DNA from: Candidatus Binatia bacterium
GTDB taxonomy: Bacteria > Desulfobacterota > Binatia > Bin18
Reading direction: 5' to 3'
DNA length: 64,000 nucleotides
Assembly: GCA_951812575.1 (NCBI GenBank)
Contig: OX638322.1
Span: forward strand, 2,479,925-2,543,924
Made by a program: the position numbers and the translations under genes. Shown one piece after another: positions 50,881 through 59,964 of the stretch. The notes beneath the pieces are model-generated. The model was given only the letters and a program-made list of their open reading frames with translations, did not search any database and had not been told where the DNA came from. Within the stretch, counting starts at the first letter, position 1; every line of letters starts with the position of its first letter.

Positions 50881-51164
50881 CGGCCTTCTTCCCGCTCACG
50901 CACGACCGTCGAACGGACGGCTGCCTGGGGGTCAGAAGGGCGTAGGAGATCCCAAAAGTCTTCCGGTAAGGGTTTTTCCCCACGCCTCACAAGACCGGCT
51001 TTCTCCATGTCTTGCAGGTGCTCGGGGAGAGATACTTGACTGGGGGGAAGCAAACGTGCGACCGGGCGACCGTACTCGGTGATGATCACTTCTTCGCCAG
51101 CTTTGACCTGACGCAAATACGCACTGAGCGACGTTTTGAGCTTGGATATGGTTGTGGTCTGCAT
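50877..51164 (-). CDS. Phd/YefM-family antitoxin
   Basis: A 95-residue antitoxin of the prevent-host-death family: MQTTTISKLKTSLSAYLRQV (DNA-binding N-terminus), GEEVIITEYGRPVARLLPP, then a disordered Pro/acidic tail that normally wraps the toxin. The longer upstream frame lacks a ribosome site, so ATG 51164 is used. In most genomes this gene type precedes a VapC/PIN, Doc or YoeB toxin; here the downstream gene encodes a PD-(D/E)XK-like nuclease. Confidence 0.88.
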   Translation of the reverse strand: MQTTTISKLKTSLSAYLRQVKAGEEVIITEYGRPVARLLPPSQVSLPEHLQDMEKAGLVRRGEKPLPEDFWDLLRPSDPQAAVRSTVVREREEGR

Positions 51165-51400
51165 TGTGATCTCTATTGGAAGTGTATTTTGGTCAGAATA
51201 AACTGATTCTTTTATCGTGCCAAGGGTGAGGCGCGGAAGAGGTTGGAAGCCCAACTGAGTAGAGATTCCCAGCCTCCCTAGACAGTCGCCGTCTACGTCA
51301 GATACGTAACCGGACGGAACAAGAAACATGACACTTTGGCACGATCCTGTTGCTTTCCTGCAACGAGAACGGATATCGAGCAATACACAAAGGAGGCTCT
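51165..51400. promoter_or_regulatory. Divergent intergenic region, no gene seen
   Basis: 236 bp between the leftward Phd gene and the rightward LLM gene. It should hold promoters for both. It contains AT-rich stretches (AAATACACTTCC, AGAATAAACTGATTC), but no clean palindrome or repeat stands out. Confidence 0.4.
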
Positions 51401-52309
51401 ATGACGCAGAAACCGGCCATCGCCCTGGTCGCCGTTGCCGGGCGAAGAAAACAAACCCTGGACGTGGCAACCCAAATTGAAAAGGAAGGCTTCAGCGGTA
51501 TTTACTGTCAGAGTGTCGGCGACTGTATTGGCCTGTGCGAGGCCCTGGCCTTTGCCACCAACGAGATTCCGTTCGGGACCAGCATTGCCAATATGTATAC
51601 CCGTCATCCGTATGATTTTGCCCAAACTGCGGCTCTTATTCATGAGGTCTCGGGCGGACGCTTCCGTTTTGGCGTGGGTGTGAGTCACGGTCCGATGCTG
51701 AACCGCCTGAAGGTAAAGGCCGGCAAGCCACTGGCCGATATGCGCCAATTTGTCTCCGACCTGCACGCCAGCGTTGGCCGAAAGGATGCGCTGCCGCCCA
51801 TTGTCCTGGCCACCTTACGCAAGGCCATGGTCAAACTGTCGGCCGAGATTTCTCAGGGCGCGGTCTGGGCCAATGCTGCCCGGTCGCATATGGCCACGTC
51901 GCTGAGCTTCCTGCCGCAGGAAAAAATGCAGGATGACGGGTTTTTTGTCGGTAATATGATCCCGACCATTATTTCGGACGATAAAGAGGCGGCCGCGAAG
52001 GTCCATCGCCGGACCCTCAGCACCTATGTCCGCTTGCCCAACTATCAGCAGTATTGGATCGAAGCCGGCTATGAAGAGGAAATGCAGGCCATCCAGCAGG
52101 CCATCGTCAATAAGGAAGACGAGAAGATTCCGTCCCTCATGTCCGACCGCTGGCTGAGCCAGGTCACCCTGTACGGCAGTGTGTCCGAGGTCAGAGCCGG
52201 CGTCGAAGCCTGGTATGACACCGGCCTCAAGACGCCTATTCTGGTGCCCTCATCAGCCAACGGCAACCAAATGGTCGCCTTGCAGGAGGTGATGGCGGCG
52301 TTTCGGTAG
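51401..52309 (+). CDS. LLM-class oxidoreductase
   Basis: A 302-residue luciferase-like protein that is shorter and more divergent than the others here. It starts MTQKPAIALVAVAGRRKQTL, then EKEGFSGIYCQSVGDCIGL, FGTSIANMYTRHPYDFAQT and SGGRFRFGVGVSHGPM. The last two carry the barrel loops of the F420/flavin family. The C-terminal YGSVSEVRAGVEAWYDTG is also typical. AGGAGG sits seven bases before the ATG. Substrate unknown. Confidence 0.88.
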   Translation: MTQKPAIALVAVAGRRKQTLDVATQIEKEGFSGIYCQSVGDCIGLCEALAFATNEIPFGTSIANMYTRHPYDFAQTAALIHEVSGGRFRFGVGVSHGPMLNRLKVKAGKPLADMRQFVSDLHASVGRKDALPPIVLATLRKAMVKLSAEISQGAVWANAARSHMATSLSFLPQEKMQDDGFFVGNMIPTIISDDKEAAAKVHRRTLSTYVRLPNYQQYWIEAGYEEEMQAIQQAIVNKEDEKIPSLMSDRWLSQVTLYGSVSEVRAGVEAWYDTGLKTPILVPSSANGNQMVALQEVMAAFR

Positions 52310-52368
52310 GGGGGTGGAGTAAGCAGCCGTTCTCTTAACGAGGTCCCCCGGCTGCCTCTCTCGTATGT

Positions 52369-53241
52369 TCACGACGCGAGGAATGCAACAATCCGTGGGT
52401 TGATTTCGGCTGGCCTTTCCAGGTGCAGGAAATGTCCAAGCCCCAGATAGATTTCTTTTTCCAGGCCCTGGGTGAACAAATGGTCTATGGCGTTGAAGGC
52501 GGCAAGACGGCCTGGCCGGTCTCGTGTGCCATGCAGGGCAAGCGTCGGAACCGTGGTGGGGGCGACCATCTTCTCCTGGAGGGACTGTAGGGCCGGGTCT
52601 CGATTATCGGGATGAAACGTATGCCGGTAGTAATTGAGCGCAGCGGTCACCACCCCCGGCTGCCGAAAGGTCTCTTTCACGCTGGCCATGATCTCTGCCG
52701 GAATGTCGTACTCGGGCGAGGCGTCCTGCCACCAGCGCTCGATAAAGGCAAAATCGTGGGCCGAGACCGCCTGTTCGGCGAACGGCATCTGAAAAAAGTA
52801 GGCGTGCCAGCCGCCTTTGATCATGTCGTAGTCCGAGGCCAAGGCACCCAGCATGGCCCCCGGATGCGCGACCGCAAGGACGACAATTTTCTGTATCCGC
52901 CCCGGCGCGAGGGCGGCCGCTCCAAAGGTCGCAAACGCGCCCCAGTCATGCCCCACGATACACGCCCGCTCGGCTCCCAAAGCCGGAATCAACGCAACCG
53001 CATCTTGCGCGAGCAGGACCGATTGATAGCGTCCGTCCGCTGGGGCAGACGTTGGGGCATAGCCTCGCATGAACGGCGCGACGGCATGAAAACCCGCCTC
53101 GGCCAGGGCCGGTAAGAGGGTACGATAGGTATAGGCATTATCCGGAAAGCCGTGCAAACACAGGACGAGCGGTCCGCGACCGGCTTCGAGGCAGTGAAAG
53201 TGGATGCCGTTTGCCGTGACTGTGCGTGTGTGAAACTCCAT
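52369..53241 (-). CDS. Alpha/beta hydrolase, epoxide hydrolase / haloalkane dehalogenase-like
   Basis: A 290-residue alpha/beta hydrolase with oxyanion loop LVLCLHGFPDNAYTYR, elbow CIVGHDWGAFA with an Asp nucleophile, and C-terminal LGLGHFLHLERP with the base His. HGFPD..GHDWG is the epoxide hydrolase pattern; dehalogenases share it. A cap domain (about residues 130-215) carries Tyr residues that could activate the epoxide. It lies back to back with the leftward dehydrogenase gene. Substrate unknown. Confidence 0.88.
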   Translation of the reverse strand: MEFHTRTVTANGIHFHCLEAGRGPLVLCLHGFPDNAYTYRTLLPALAEAGFHAVAPFMRGYAPTSAPADGRYQSVLLAQDAVALIPALGAERACIVGHDWGAFATFGAAALAPGRIQKIVVLAVAHPGAMLGALASDYDMIKGGWHAYFFQMPFAEQAVSAHDFAFIERWWQDASPEYDIPAEIMASVKETFRQPGVVTAALNYYRHTFHPDNRDPALQSLQEKMVAPTTVPTLALHGTRDRPGRLAAFNAIDHLFTQGLEKEIYLGLGHFLHLERPAEINPRIVAFLAS

Positions 53242-53298
53242 ACTTTTCTCTCCGTTCTACGATTCTGGGCTCCCGCTTGAGGAAAAAGCAACATGCCG

Positions 53299-54468
53299 TT
53301 ACGCGTCCTCTGCACTCAGCGGCTGACGTGTCCGCGCGGTCTTTTTCCAGCGCTCTCGAACAATCCTGAGCGCCGCCTCAAACGGTGGACAGCGCGAGCG
53401 TTTGCTCCGCGAGAGCACCAGTTTGGTATTCTTCCGAATATGCTGGCTGACAAAGGCAAAGGATTTCTCGGTCCCAAGTCCCCGGATATCGGCCAGCGCG
53501 GCCAGGACCCCGCCGCCGTTTGAGACAAAATCGGGCACGACGCCAACCCCGCGCCGGGACAGGCGGTTCGCAATCGAGGGTCGAAACGGAATGTTTGCCG
53601 CCGGGACAACCAGTTTGGCCTGAATCCGGTCAACGTTCTTCGCATGAATGACATCCGGGCGGGCACCGGGAATGAGGATATCAACCGGCAGCGTAAAGAG
53701 CGCGCGCCGAGAGAGCAGTCTCCCACCTCGATAGTGCCGGACGGCCTCATCTCCATACTCTTGGCGCAGCTCCAAGAGCCGCTCGACATCCAGACCCTTC
53801 GGGTCATGACGGGTACCGGCCAGAGTTGAGACGGCCACCACCCGGGCTCCCGCCCGGATAAAGAAACGAGCCGCCCCGCCCCCAACCTTGCCGAACCCCT
53901 CAACGGCAACCGTAGCGCCTCGTATCGGCAGTTGAAAAGCCTTGGCCGCCACCAGGGCTGACTCAACCACGCCAAAGCCCGTCAATTGGTCTTCAAGCGG
54001 CAATCCCGCAAACTGTTTGATCCGCAACCCACTATAGCGCCGCTTCCCCGCCGCGTTCCGTAGCGGCAGAAAGTCGTCGTCCGACGTCCCCATGTCCGCG
54101 CCGGGATAATAGGTCCGCTTTTCATACAGGGGCTGAAGAACCTGGAGGAACGCGTCCAGAACCGCCTGGCGGTCCTGGGTTGCCGGGTCGTACCAGATGC
54201 CGGCTTTTGCGCCCCCGGCCGGAAATTCGAGCATCAGATATTTATACGTCATGGCCCGAGCCAGGCGGATCATCTCTTCAACCGACAGGTCGGGGAGCAT
54301 CCGCACGCCACCCGCACTCATGCCAAAAGCAGTGGTGTCAATGACAATCACCGCTCGCATCTGACTGGCCGGATCATAAAAGGAGAGAATCCGTTCCGGG
54401 CCTGTCGCGTCCTGATACCGGGAGAAGGGAAATGATGGCTGGGTACGCATAATGGCCCGAGGTTTCAT
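53299..54468 (-). CDS. Glu/Leu/Phe/Val dehydrogenase (leucine dehydrogenase-like)
   Basis: A 389-residue amino-acid dehydrogenase. RAMTYKYLMLEFPAGGAKAG is the substrate-binding segment with the catalytic Lys, GADMGTSDDDFLPL follows, and GATVAVEGFGKVGGGAARFF is the Rossmann motif. It is shorter than the neighbouring GDH, as are leucine/phenylalanine dehydrogenases. It deaminates a hydrophobic or acidic L-amino acid with NAD(P). Its start region is divergent from the GDH gene at 54583, and a shared control region of about 110 bp lies between. Confidence 0.9.
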   Translation of the reverse strand: MKPRAIMRTQPSFPFSRYQDATGPERILSFYDPASQMRAVIVIDTTAFGMSAGGVRMLPDLSVEEMIRLARAMTYKYLMLEFPAGGAKAGIWYDPATQDRQAVLDAFLQVLQPLYEKRTYYPGADMGTSDDDFLPLRNAAGKRRYSGLRIKQFAGLPLEDQLTGFGVVESALVAAKAFQLPIRGATVAVEGFGKVGGGAARFFIRAGARVVAVSTLAGTRHDPKGLDVERLLELRQEYGDEAVRHYRGGRLLSRRALFTLPVDILIPGARPDVIHAKNVDRIQAKLVVPAANIPFRPSIANRLSRRGVGVVPDFVSNGGGVLAALADIRGLGTEKSFAFVSQHIRKNTKLVLSRSKRSRCPPFEAALRIVRERWKKTARTRQPLSAEDA

Positions 54469-54582
54469 GCCTCCCCGTAGAGGTCAATGGGGCGAATAAA
54501 TATGACGCTAGGGTGCCCGAAACCCCTTTCCTGTTCTGATACAATAAACCAAGCCAATGAACATGGAGGGGAGGGGAGTCAC

Positions 54583-56004
54583 ATGCCAAAAACAAACGGA
54601 ACACTCGGTTTTTTTGAGAACGTGAACCGGAGTTTCGATAGAGCGGCCCGATTCCTGACCTACCCGGAGGGCCTGCTCAAGCAGGTACGCACCTGTAACA
54701 GCGTGTATACCGTGCATTTCCCCATCAAAACGCAGCACGGATACGAAGTGATCTCCGGCTGGCGGGTGCAGCACAGCCACCACAAAGCGCCGTGTAAGGG
54801 CGGCATTCGGTATGCGCCGGAGGTGAGTGAACATGAGGTCAAGGCGCTGGCCGCATTGATGACGTATAAATGCGCCCTGGTTGACGTCCCGTTCGGAGGT
54901 GCCAAGGGCGGGGTCCAGATCGATCCGAATCGCTATACGCCTGACGAAATAGAGCGGATCACGCGGCGCTATACGGCCGAACTGATCAAGAAGAATTTCA
55001 TTGGTCCCGGCGTTGATGTCCCGGCTCCCGACTATGGCACCGGCGGCCGTGAGATGGCCTGGATCTTTGATACCTATGCGTCGTTTTATCCCGGCCAGAT
55101 CGATGCCACGGCCTGTGTGACCGGAAAACCCATCACCCAAGGGGGAATACAGGGCCGGGTCGAGGCAACCGGGCGCGGGGTGTATTTCGGGCTGCGCGAA
55201 GCGTGTGAGCAGGCTGAAGACATGAAACGGATCGGCCTGAGTCCGGGCCTGGCGGACAAGACGGTCATTGTGCAGGGACTCGGCAATGTGGGCTACCACG
55301 CAGCAAAATTCTGCCGGGAGGGCGGTTGTCGGATTGTCGGTATCGCCGAGTATGAGGGCGGGATTTATAATCCTCGGGGGCTCGATGTGGACGCGGTCCT
55401 CGCCCACCGGCGAGAGACGCGCTCCATTCTCGATTTCCCGGGGGCGGAGAACATCCGGCCTTCTTCCGACACGCTGGAACGGGAGTGTGACATCCTGATC
55501 CCGGCCGCCCTCGAAAACCAGATTACCGAGGCGAATGCCCCCCGCATTCAGGCCAAAATTGTTGCCGAGGCCGCCAACGGCCCGGTCACCGCCCAGGCTG
55601 AGGACATCTTATCCGCCAGGGGCGTGTGGATCATTCCCGATGTGTATCTGAACGCCGGTGGGGTGACGGTCTCGTATTTTGAGTGGCTGAAGAATCTGTC
55701 GCATGTCAACCTGGGTCGCATGGGCAAGCGCTTTGAGCAATCCGCCTTTGACAGGATTCTCCACACGGTTGAACGCCTGACGGACACCTGGCTCCCGGAG
55801 GCGGAGCGCCGGTCAATCGTGCATGGTGCGGATGAAATCGATCTGGTGAATTCGGGGCTGGAGGAAACCATGATTACCGCCTATCATCAGATCTACGAAG
55901 AGTGGAAAGGGGATGCACGGATACCCGACCTGCGTACGGCCGCCTTTATCAGCGCGATGAAAAAAATTGCCGTATCGTATATGGAACTCGGCATTTTTCC
56001 CTAA
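54583..56004 (+). CDS. gdhA: Glutamate dehydrogenase
   Basis: A 473-residue glutamate dehydrogenase: [26 protein letters not shown], then [21 protein letters not shown] with the catalytic Lys, [21 protein letters not shown] and [21 protein letters not shown] for the NAD(P) fold. It interconverts glutamate and 2-oxoglutarate plus ammonium. GGAGGGGAGGGGAG precedes the ATG. It is followed closely by the DUF2007 gene. The close head-to-head paralogue suggests two roles, such as anabolic and catabolic. Confidence 0.94.
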   Translation: MPKTNGTLGFFENVNRSFDRAARFLTYPEGLLKQVRTCNSVYTVHFPIKTQHGYEVISGWRVQHSHHKAPCKGGIRYAPEVSEHEVKALAALMTYKCALVDVPFGGAKGGVQIDPNRYTPDEIERITRRYTAELIKKNFIGPGVDVPAPDYGTGGREMAWIFDTYASFYPGQIDATACVTGKPITQGGIQGRVEATGRGVYFGLREACEQAEDMKRIGLSPGLADKTVIVQGLGNVGYHAAKFCREGGCRIVGIAEYEGGIYNPRGLDVDAVLAHRRETRSILDFPGAENIRPSSDTLERECDILIPAALENQITEANAPRIQAKIVAEAANGPVTAQAEDILSARGVWIIPDVYLNAGGVTVSYFEWLKNLSHVNLGRMGKRFEQSAFDRILHTVERLTDTWLPEAERRSIVHGADEIDLVNSGLEETMITAYHQIYEEWKGDARIPDLRTAAFISAMKKIAVSYMELGIFP

Positions 56005-56024
56005 CGGAGAGCCGGTCAACCACC

Positions 56025-56354
56025 ATGAGGCGTGTCTACACTGCTCACGACCCGACTGAAGCGCATCTGGTCAAGGGTCTACTCGAAGCCGAGGGCATCG
56101 AAGCGATTGTCCAGGGCGAGCACCTATTTCCTCTCCGTGGCAGCCTGCCAGTCACCGCTGACACCAATCCTTCCGTGTGGGTGGCGAACGATATGGACTT
56201 TGACCAGGGTCGGGCGATTGCCCAAGCCTACGACCACGGTGCTCGGGCTGGCCAGAAAGGTGCTCCACCCTGGTCCTGTCCACGCTGCGGGGAAAATCTG
56301 GAAGGCCAGTTTACCGCCTGCTGGAAATGTGGAGCGACCCGGCCCCCGGCGTAG
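56025..56354 (+). CDS. DUF2007 domain protein with zinc ribbon
   Basis: A 109-residue protein. An N-terminal DUF2007 domain starts RRVYTAHDPTEAHLVKGLLEAEGIEAIVQGE. The C-terminal PWSCPRCGENLEGQF..CWKCGATRP is a four-Cys zinc ribbon. DUF2007 proteins are predicted signal-transducing or protein-binding adaptors and are often fused to zinc ribbons or membrane helices. It is 20 bp after gdhA, so it may modulate that enzyme (inference). Confidence 0.88.
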   Translation: MRRVYTAHDPTEAHLVKGLLEAEGIEAIVQGEHLFPLRGSLPVTADTNPSVWVANDMDFDQGRAIAQAYDHGARAGQKGAPPWSCPRCGENLEGQFTACWKCGATRPPA

Positions 56355-56368
56355 CACAGGGGCCGACG

Positions 56369-56848
56369 TTATTTTGCCAACCCCACGGTCTCCATCCGGG
56401 TGGGCTTCATGACAACCAGAACCCGGGGCTCCGTTTTCATGCGTTCAAGATATTTCGCGCCGCCTTCCTCGCCCTGATATTTCACCAGGATTTTCCGGGT
56501 GTCCTCCCAAATATCCTGCTCGCGGATTTCGACTTTGCCCTCAGCCGTGACATAGCCGAAGCCGGTGACATCATCGATGCACAGGCTCATGCGAGTGTCG
56601 CGGACCAGGTTTTTATATTTGGCGCGCTCGGTGGTAATGGAGACGATAAATTGCTCGCCGTCCCACACAAACCAGACTGGAGTAAGCTGGGGTGTGCCAT
56701 TGGCGCGAATCGTGGCCATGGTGGCATTCCGACTTTCGGCCAGAAAGCTCTCAACGGTCCGCTTGTCCTCCTGAGCCCACACCGCGCCGGTCAGGCCGAG
56801 GGTAAGGATGGCCCCCCATACGACAGTCCTGTACGTAGTGTTCCGCAT
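56369..56848 (-). CDS. Secreted PPOX-fold (pyridoxamine-phosphate oxidase-like) protein
   Basis: A 159-residue protein with a Sec signal peptide (MRNTTYRTVVWGAILTLG...AVWAQ) and then a split-barrel flavin/F420-binding fold: ESRNATMATIRANGTPQLTPVWFVW, ITTERAKYKNLVRDTRMSLC and GYVTAEGKVEIRE. That core is the layout of F420-dependent PPOX-class proteins such as TIGR03618. The start at 56848 has AAAGGAG upstream. Export of a flavin- or F420-dependent enzyme is unusual; it could bind heme or another ligand in the periplasm. Confidence 0.85.
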   Translation of the reverse strand: MRNTTYRTVVWGAILTLGLTGAVWAQEDKRTVESFLAESRNATMATIRANGTPQLTPVWFVWDGEQFIVSITTERAKYKNLVRDTRMSLCIDDVTGFGYVTAEGKVEIREQDIWEDTRKILVKYQGEEGGAKYLERMKTEPRVLVVMKPTRMETVGLAK

Positions 56849-56928
56849 CGTCGTGCTCCTTTCGTGTGCGACACATAGCAGAGAACGGGCGGCAGGAGTA
56901 GTTCCACGCCGCGCGGCAGAACAGCCGA

Positions 56929-57573
56929 CTAGGTGATGACCTTGCGCCACACGGTGGCCAGCCAGGGCTGTTGTTGGCGCGGTTTTCCGGGTGGACGGTA
57001 GTAATGCGTGACTTCTTGAAAATTTGCATCCGCGAGCAACCGTTGCCACGTCTCAAACGTGTAAAAGCTGCCGTAGCGATGGTCTTGCCAGAATTCTTGG
57101 TCATTGCCGCGCGGATTGGAGCTGAACAGGACACCGTTCGGTTTGAGCGTCTCCCAAAGCTGTCCGAGAATGCGCGGCAACTCCTGGCTCGGAATATGAA
57201 AGAGTGCGGCGTTGGCAAAAATGCCGTCAAAGCGCTCGGACGGGAGTCTCAGATCGAGAAAATCCTGATGCCACACCTCGCAGCCCGTCTGGCGTCTGGC
57301 CATTTCAACAAAGCGTTCCGCGCCGTCCAGGCCAACGGCCTCGTGGCCCAGGTCGCGAAAGGCTGCCAGGTCACGGCCTGGGCCGCAGCCGAAGTCGAGG
57401 ATGGAATATGGACCGTCTCCCGCTATATGATCGAGCAGGGCGGCTCGGTTCTGGCTGACATCGTGGCCTTGCGTCCCACGCCAGAACGCTTCCGCAAACC
57501 GTTCATAAAAATCCAGGGTCGTACGAGCGGTCTGCCTGACTTCTTCAGGGCTCAGGTGTGCGAATTGTTTCAT
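56929..57573 (-). CDS. Class I SAM-dependent methyltransferase
   Basis: A 214-residue methyltransferase. Motif I is ILDFGCGPGRDLAAF (about residues 57-71), followed by VGLDGAERFVEMAR (ribose-binding acidic residue) and motif IV-like FDGIFANAALFHIP. The N-terminal 45 residues (PEEVRQTARTTLDFYERFAE) are typical of Methyltransf_11/25 proteins acting on small molecules. The tail PPGKPRQQQPWLATVW is basic. Substrate unknown. Confidence 0.9.
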   Translation of the reverse strand: MKQFAHLSPEEVRQTARTTLDFYERFAEAFWRGTQGHDVSQNRAALLDHIAGDGPYSILDFGCGPGRDLAAFRDLGHEAVGLDGAERFVEMARRQTGCEVWHQDFLDLRLPSERFDGIFANAALFHIPSQELPRILGQLWETLKPNGVLFSSNPRGNDQEFWQDHRYGSFYTFETWQRLLADANFQEVTHYYRPPGKPRQQQPWLATVWRKVIT

Positions 57574-57704
57574 ATCGGGTCGAGTATTCCTGGTAGCACA
57601 GGTCTCTGCGTCCTGTCTTGGCCATCTGGACTACTGCCCGCTTGTGAGGGATTTCTTTCCACCCTTCTTTTTGACACAATGCGCTCCTGTCTCAGGGACA
57701 CGCT

Positions 57705-59612
57705 ATGCCGCATATTATTGGTACTGCCGGACATATTGACCACGGCAAGACCTCATTGCTCAAGGCCCTGACCGGTCACGATACCGACCGGCTCAAAGAG
57801 GAAAAGGAACGGGGCATCTCCATTGATCTCGGTTTTGCCTATCTGGATTTGCCGGGCGGCGAGCGGGCCGGGATTGTTGATGTGCCTGGTCACGAGCGTT
57901 TTATCCGCAATATGCTGGCCGGCGCCCAAGGCATAGACTTGGTGCTGTTTACCGTTGCCGCGGACGATGGCGTGATGCCCCAAACCGAGGAGCATTTCGA
58001 TTTTCTCCACCTGCTGGGCGTGCAGAAGGGCCTCTTCGTTATTACCAAAGCCGATATGGTGGGTCCCGAGCGGATTGAAGAGGTCCGGGAAGAAATCGAA
58101 ATTCTGACGATTGACACCATTTTTGAAGACGCGCCCATCCTGCTGGTCTCGTCTGTGACCGGCCAGGGTCTGGACAGCCTGCAACAGGAGATTGCGCGGC
58201 AGCTTGAATCCTATAGCCGGCCTTCTCAGCCCGGCTACTTTCGGCTGCCGGTCGACCGGGTCTTTACGCTCAAGGGTCACGGGGTTGTTGTGACCGGGAC
58301 CGCGCTGGCCGGAACGGTCCGTGAAGGTGAGACCGTGCGGGTGCTTCCGACGCAAAGCGAAGCGCGCGTGCGCTCGCTCCAGGTCCACGGGGAGGACAGG
58401 TCCGAAGCGCATTGGGGACAGCGGGTTGCGCTGAATCTGGTCGGACTGGATAAGGCGGATATGGCTCGTGGCCATGTCGTGTGTCATCCCCAAGTCCGCA
58501 TGACGACCACCCGTTTTGATGCCAGCGTTGAAATTCGGCCGAGCGCGGGACGTGAGGTTGTGAACCACGAGCGGGTGCGCATTCATCTTGGCACGGCAGA
58601 AGTCATCGGGAAAATCATCGTGCTTGGTGGGCGTGAGGTCTTGCCGCCGAAATCGACGGCCCTGTGTCAAATTGTCGCCCAGGAGCCCTTGGTTGCCCTG
58701 CGCGGGGACCACTTCGTGCTGCGAAATCAAACAGCACAGGGGACCTTGGGAGGCGGGGTGGTGATCAATCCTTTTGCCCAACGCCACCGTAAGGCGGAGA
58801 CACAGGTTACGGAACGCTTGTATGCCCTGCAAACCCGAGACCTACGCGAGGCCTGCCACGCCTATCTGGAAATCTGCCCGCAGTTTGCCGTCCGGTTGGA
58901 CGAGATTTACCACGGGGTGAACGCCCGCGAAGAGGAAATTACTGCCCTGCTTGCAGACGATGCGGCGATTCTGCCTTTTCCCGATGCCCAGCATCCCGAA
59001 GCCTATTCCATTGCGACAAAGTGGCAGCGGTTGGTTGCTGCCGTCGAAAAGATGCTGGCCGTCTTTCACGCCCAGACCCCGCTGGCTCAGGGGATGGAAA
59101 TGGAGTCGGTGCGGAGCCAATTGCCGTTTAGCCTGACCCCCAAGATTTTTCGGGTTGTGGCTGAACGGCTTATTGCGGAGGGGATTGTCGTTCGCCACGA
59201 GAGCCTGCTGCGTCTGCCGTCCCACACTGTCTCGTTAAGCCAGGAAGAGCAGGCCATCGCCGCTCGACTCGAACGGCTCGTGCAAGACGGACGATTCACC
59301 CCACCGGACACGAAGGGGCTGGCGGAGTTACTACAACTTCCTCGTAAGCGGCTGAACGATTTCTTAGGGGTGCTTGAGTCACGGGGCGCGCTGGTCAAAA
59401 TTACACCGGATTTCTACATCAGTGGCACAGTGCTAGGTCAAGCGCAGGCGACATTGACTGACTATGTGGCGTCCCACGGAGACATTACCGCGGCCATATT
59501 CCGCGACCTGCTCGGTATTAGCCGAAAAACTGCCATTCCTCTGCTGGAATACTTCGACCGCAGCGGCCTCACGGTCCGGGTCGGTGATGTGCGCAAGCTG
59601 CGGAAAACCTAG
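57705..59612 (+). CDS. selB: Selenocysteine-specific elongation factor SelB
   Basis: A 635-residue GTPase. Motifs are GTAGHIDHGKTSLL (G1), GISIDLGFAYL (G2), DVPGHERFIRNML (G3) and ITKADMVGPERI (G4, TKAD rather than NKAD). Elongation-factor barrels follow to about residue 370, then the C-terminal winged helices that bind the SECIS hairpin (for example FHAQTPLAQGMEMESVRSQLP and DYVASHGDITAAIFRDLLG). It delivers Sec-tRNA to UGA codons with a SECIS element. selA, selC and selD were not found in the window. Start ATG 57705. Confidence 0.95.
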   Translation: MPHIIGTAGHIDHGKTSLLKALTGHDTDRLKEEKERGISIDLGFAYLDLPGGERAGIVDVPGHERFIRNMLAGAQGIDLVLFTVAADDGVMPQTEEHFDFLHLLGVQKGLFVITKADMVGPERIEEVREEIEILTIDTIFEDAPILLVSSVTGQGLDSLQQEIARQLESYSRPSQPGYFRLPVDRVFTLKGHGVVVTGTALAGTVREGETVRVLPTQSEARVRSLQVHGEDRSEAHWGQRVALNLVGLDKADMARGHVVCHPQVRMTTTRFDASVEIRPSAGREVVNHERVRIHLGTAEVIGKIIVLGGREVLPPKSTALCQIVAQEPLVALRGDHFVLRNQTAQGTLGGGVVINPFAQRHRKAETQVTERLYALQTRDLREACHAYLEICPQFAVRLDEIYHGVNAREEEITALLADDAAILPFPDAQHPEAYSIATKWQRLVAAVEKMLAVFHAQTPLAQGMEMESVRSQLPFSLTPKIFRVVAERLIAEGIVVRHESLLRLPSHTVSLSQEEQAIAARLERLVQDGRFTPPDTKGLAELLQLPRKRLNDFLGVLESRGALVKITPDFYISGTVLGQAQATLTDYVASHGDITAAIFRDLLGISRKTAIPLLEYFDRSGLTVRVGDVRKLRKT

Positions 59613-59964
59613 GAGAAAAGATCTCTTGGGCTGTGTATGGAACGAATGGACGCTCGGAGGAGAGCGCTCAGGGAGGGAGGGGGAATGCCATGACCGCAAA
59701 TTCCTTTACCGTCATGGCATTCCAGTAAGCAAGAAGGCTCACTCAAGAGCCCGTGCCCCAATCAGGGCCTATCCACAACCACATCCACAACCACCACATG
59801 TTCACAGGGTAAACGAATTAGAAATATATTTCAAGCTCTGGATTAAATTTTTATTCTAACCAGCTACAAAAAAAGAAAAATAGATATTGTTTCATGATAG
59901 AAAGCCTACGGGGCTGGGTGTAAAAGGTCCGAGCAGTGTCTGCTTAACTCTATTCCGGTAGCTT
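59613..59964. other. 352-bp intergenic region with long inverted repeat and AT-rich promoter stretch
   Basis: No gene seen. It contains the 13-bp inverted repeat described at 59682-59723, then an AT-rich stretch (about 59810-59915, for example AAATATATTTCAAGC and AAATTTTTATTC) that is the likely promoter of the lol/bamA genes. I looked here for selC; no cloverleaf with a TCA anticodon is evident. Confidence 0.55.
59682..59723. repeat. 13-bp perfect inverted repeat downstream of selB
   Basis: GGAATGCCATGAC and GTCATGGCATTCC separated by 16 nt, about 70 bp past the selB stop. It forms a long stem but has no T-run after it, so a repeat element or an mRNA 3'-end structure is as likely as a terminator. 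Confidence 0.65.

Noticed and set aside
57753-58832. 359-codon minus-strand frame opposite selB
   Set aside because: Fully inside selB, which has GTPase motifs and SelB domains; the reverse product is His/Arg/Gln-rich noise.
59613-59964. Possible selC (tRNA-Sec) near selB
   Set aside because: No acceptor stem with long extra arm and TCA anticodon could be formed; no other tRNA was found in the window either.
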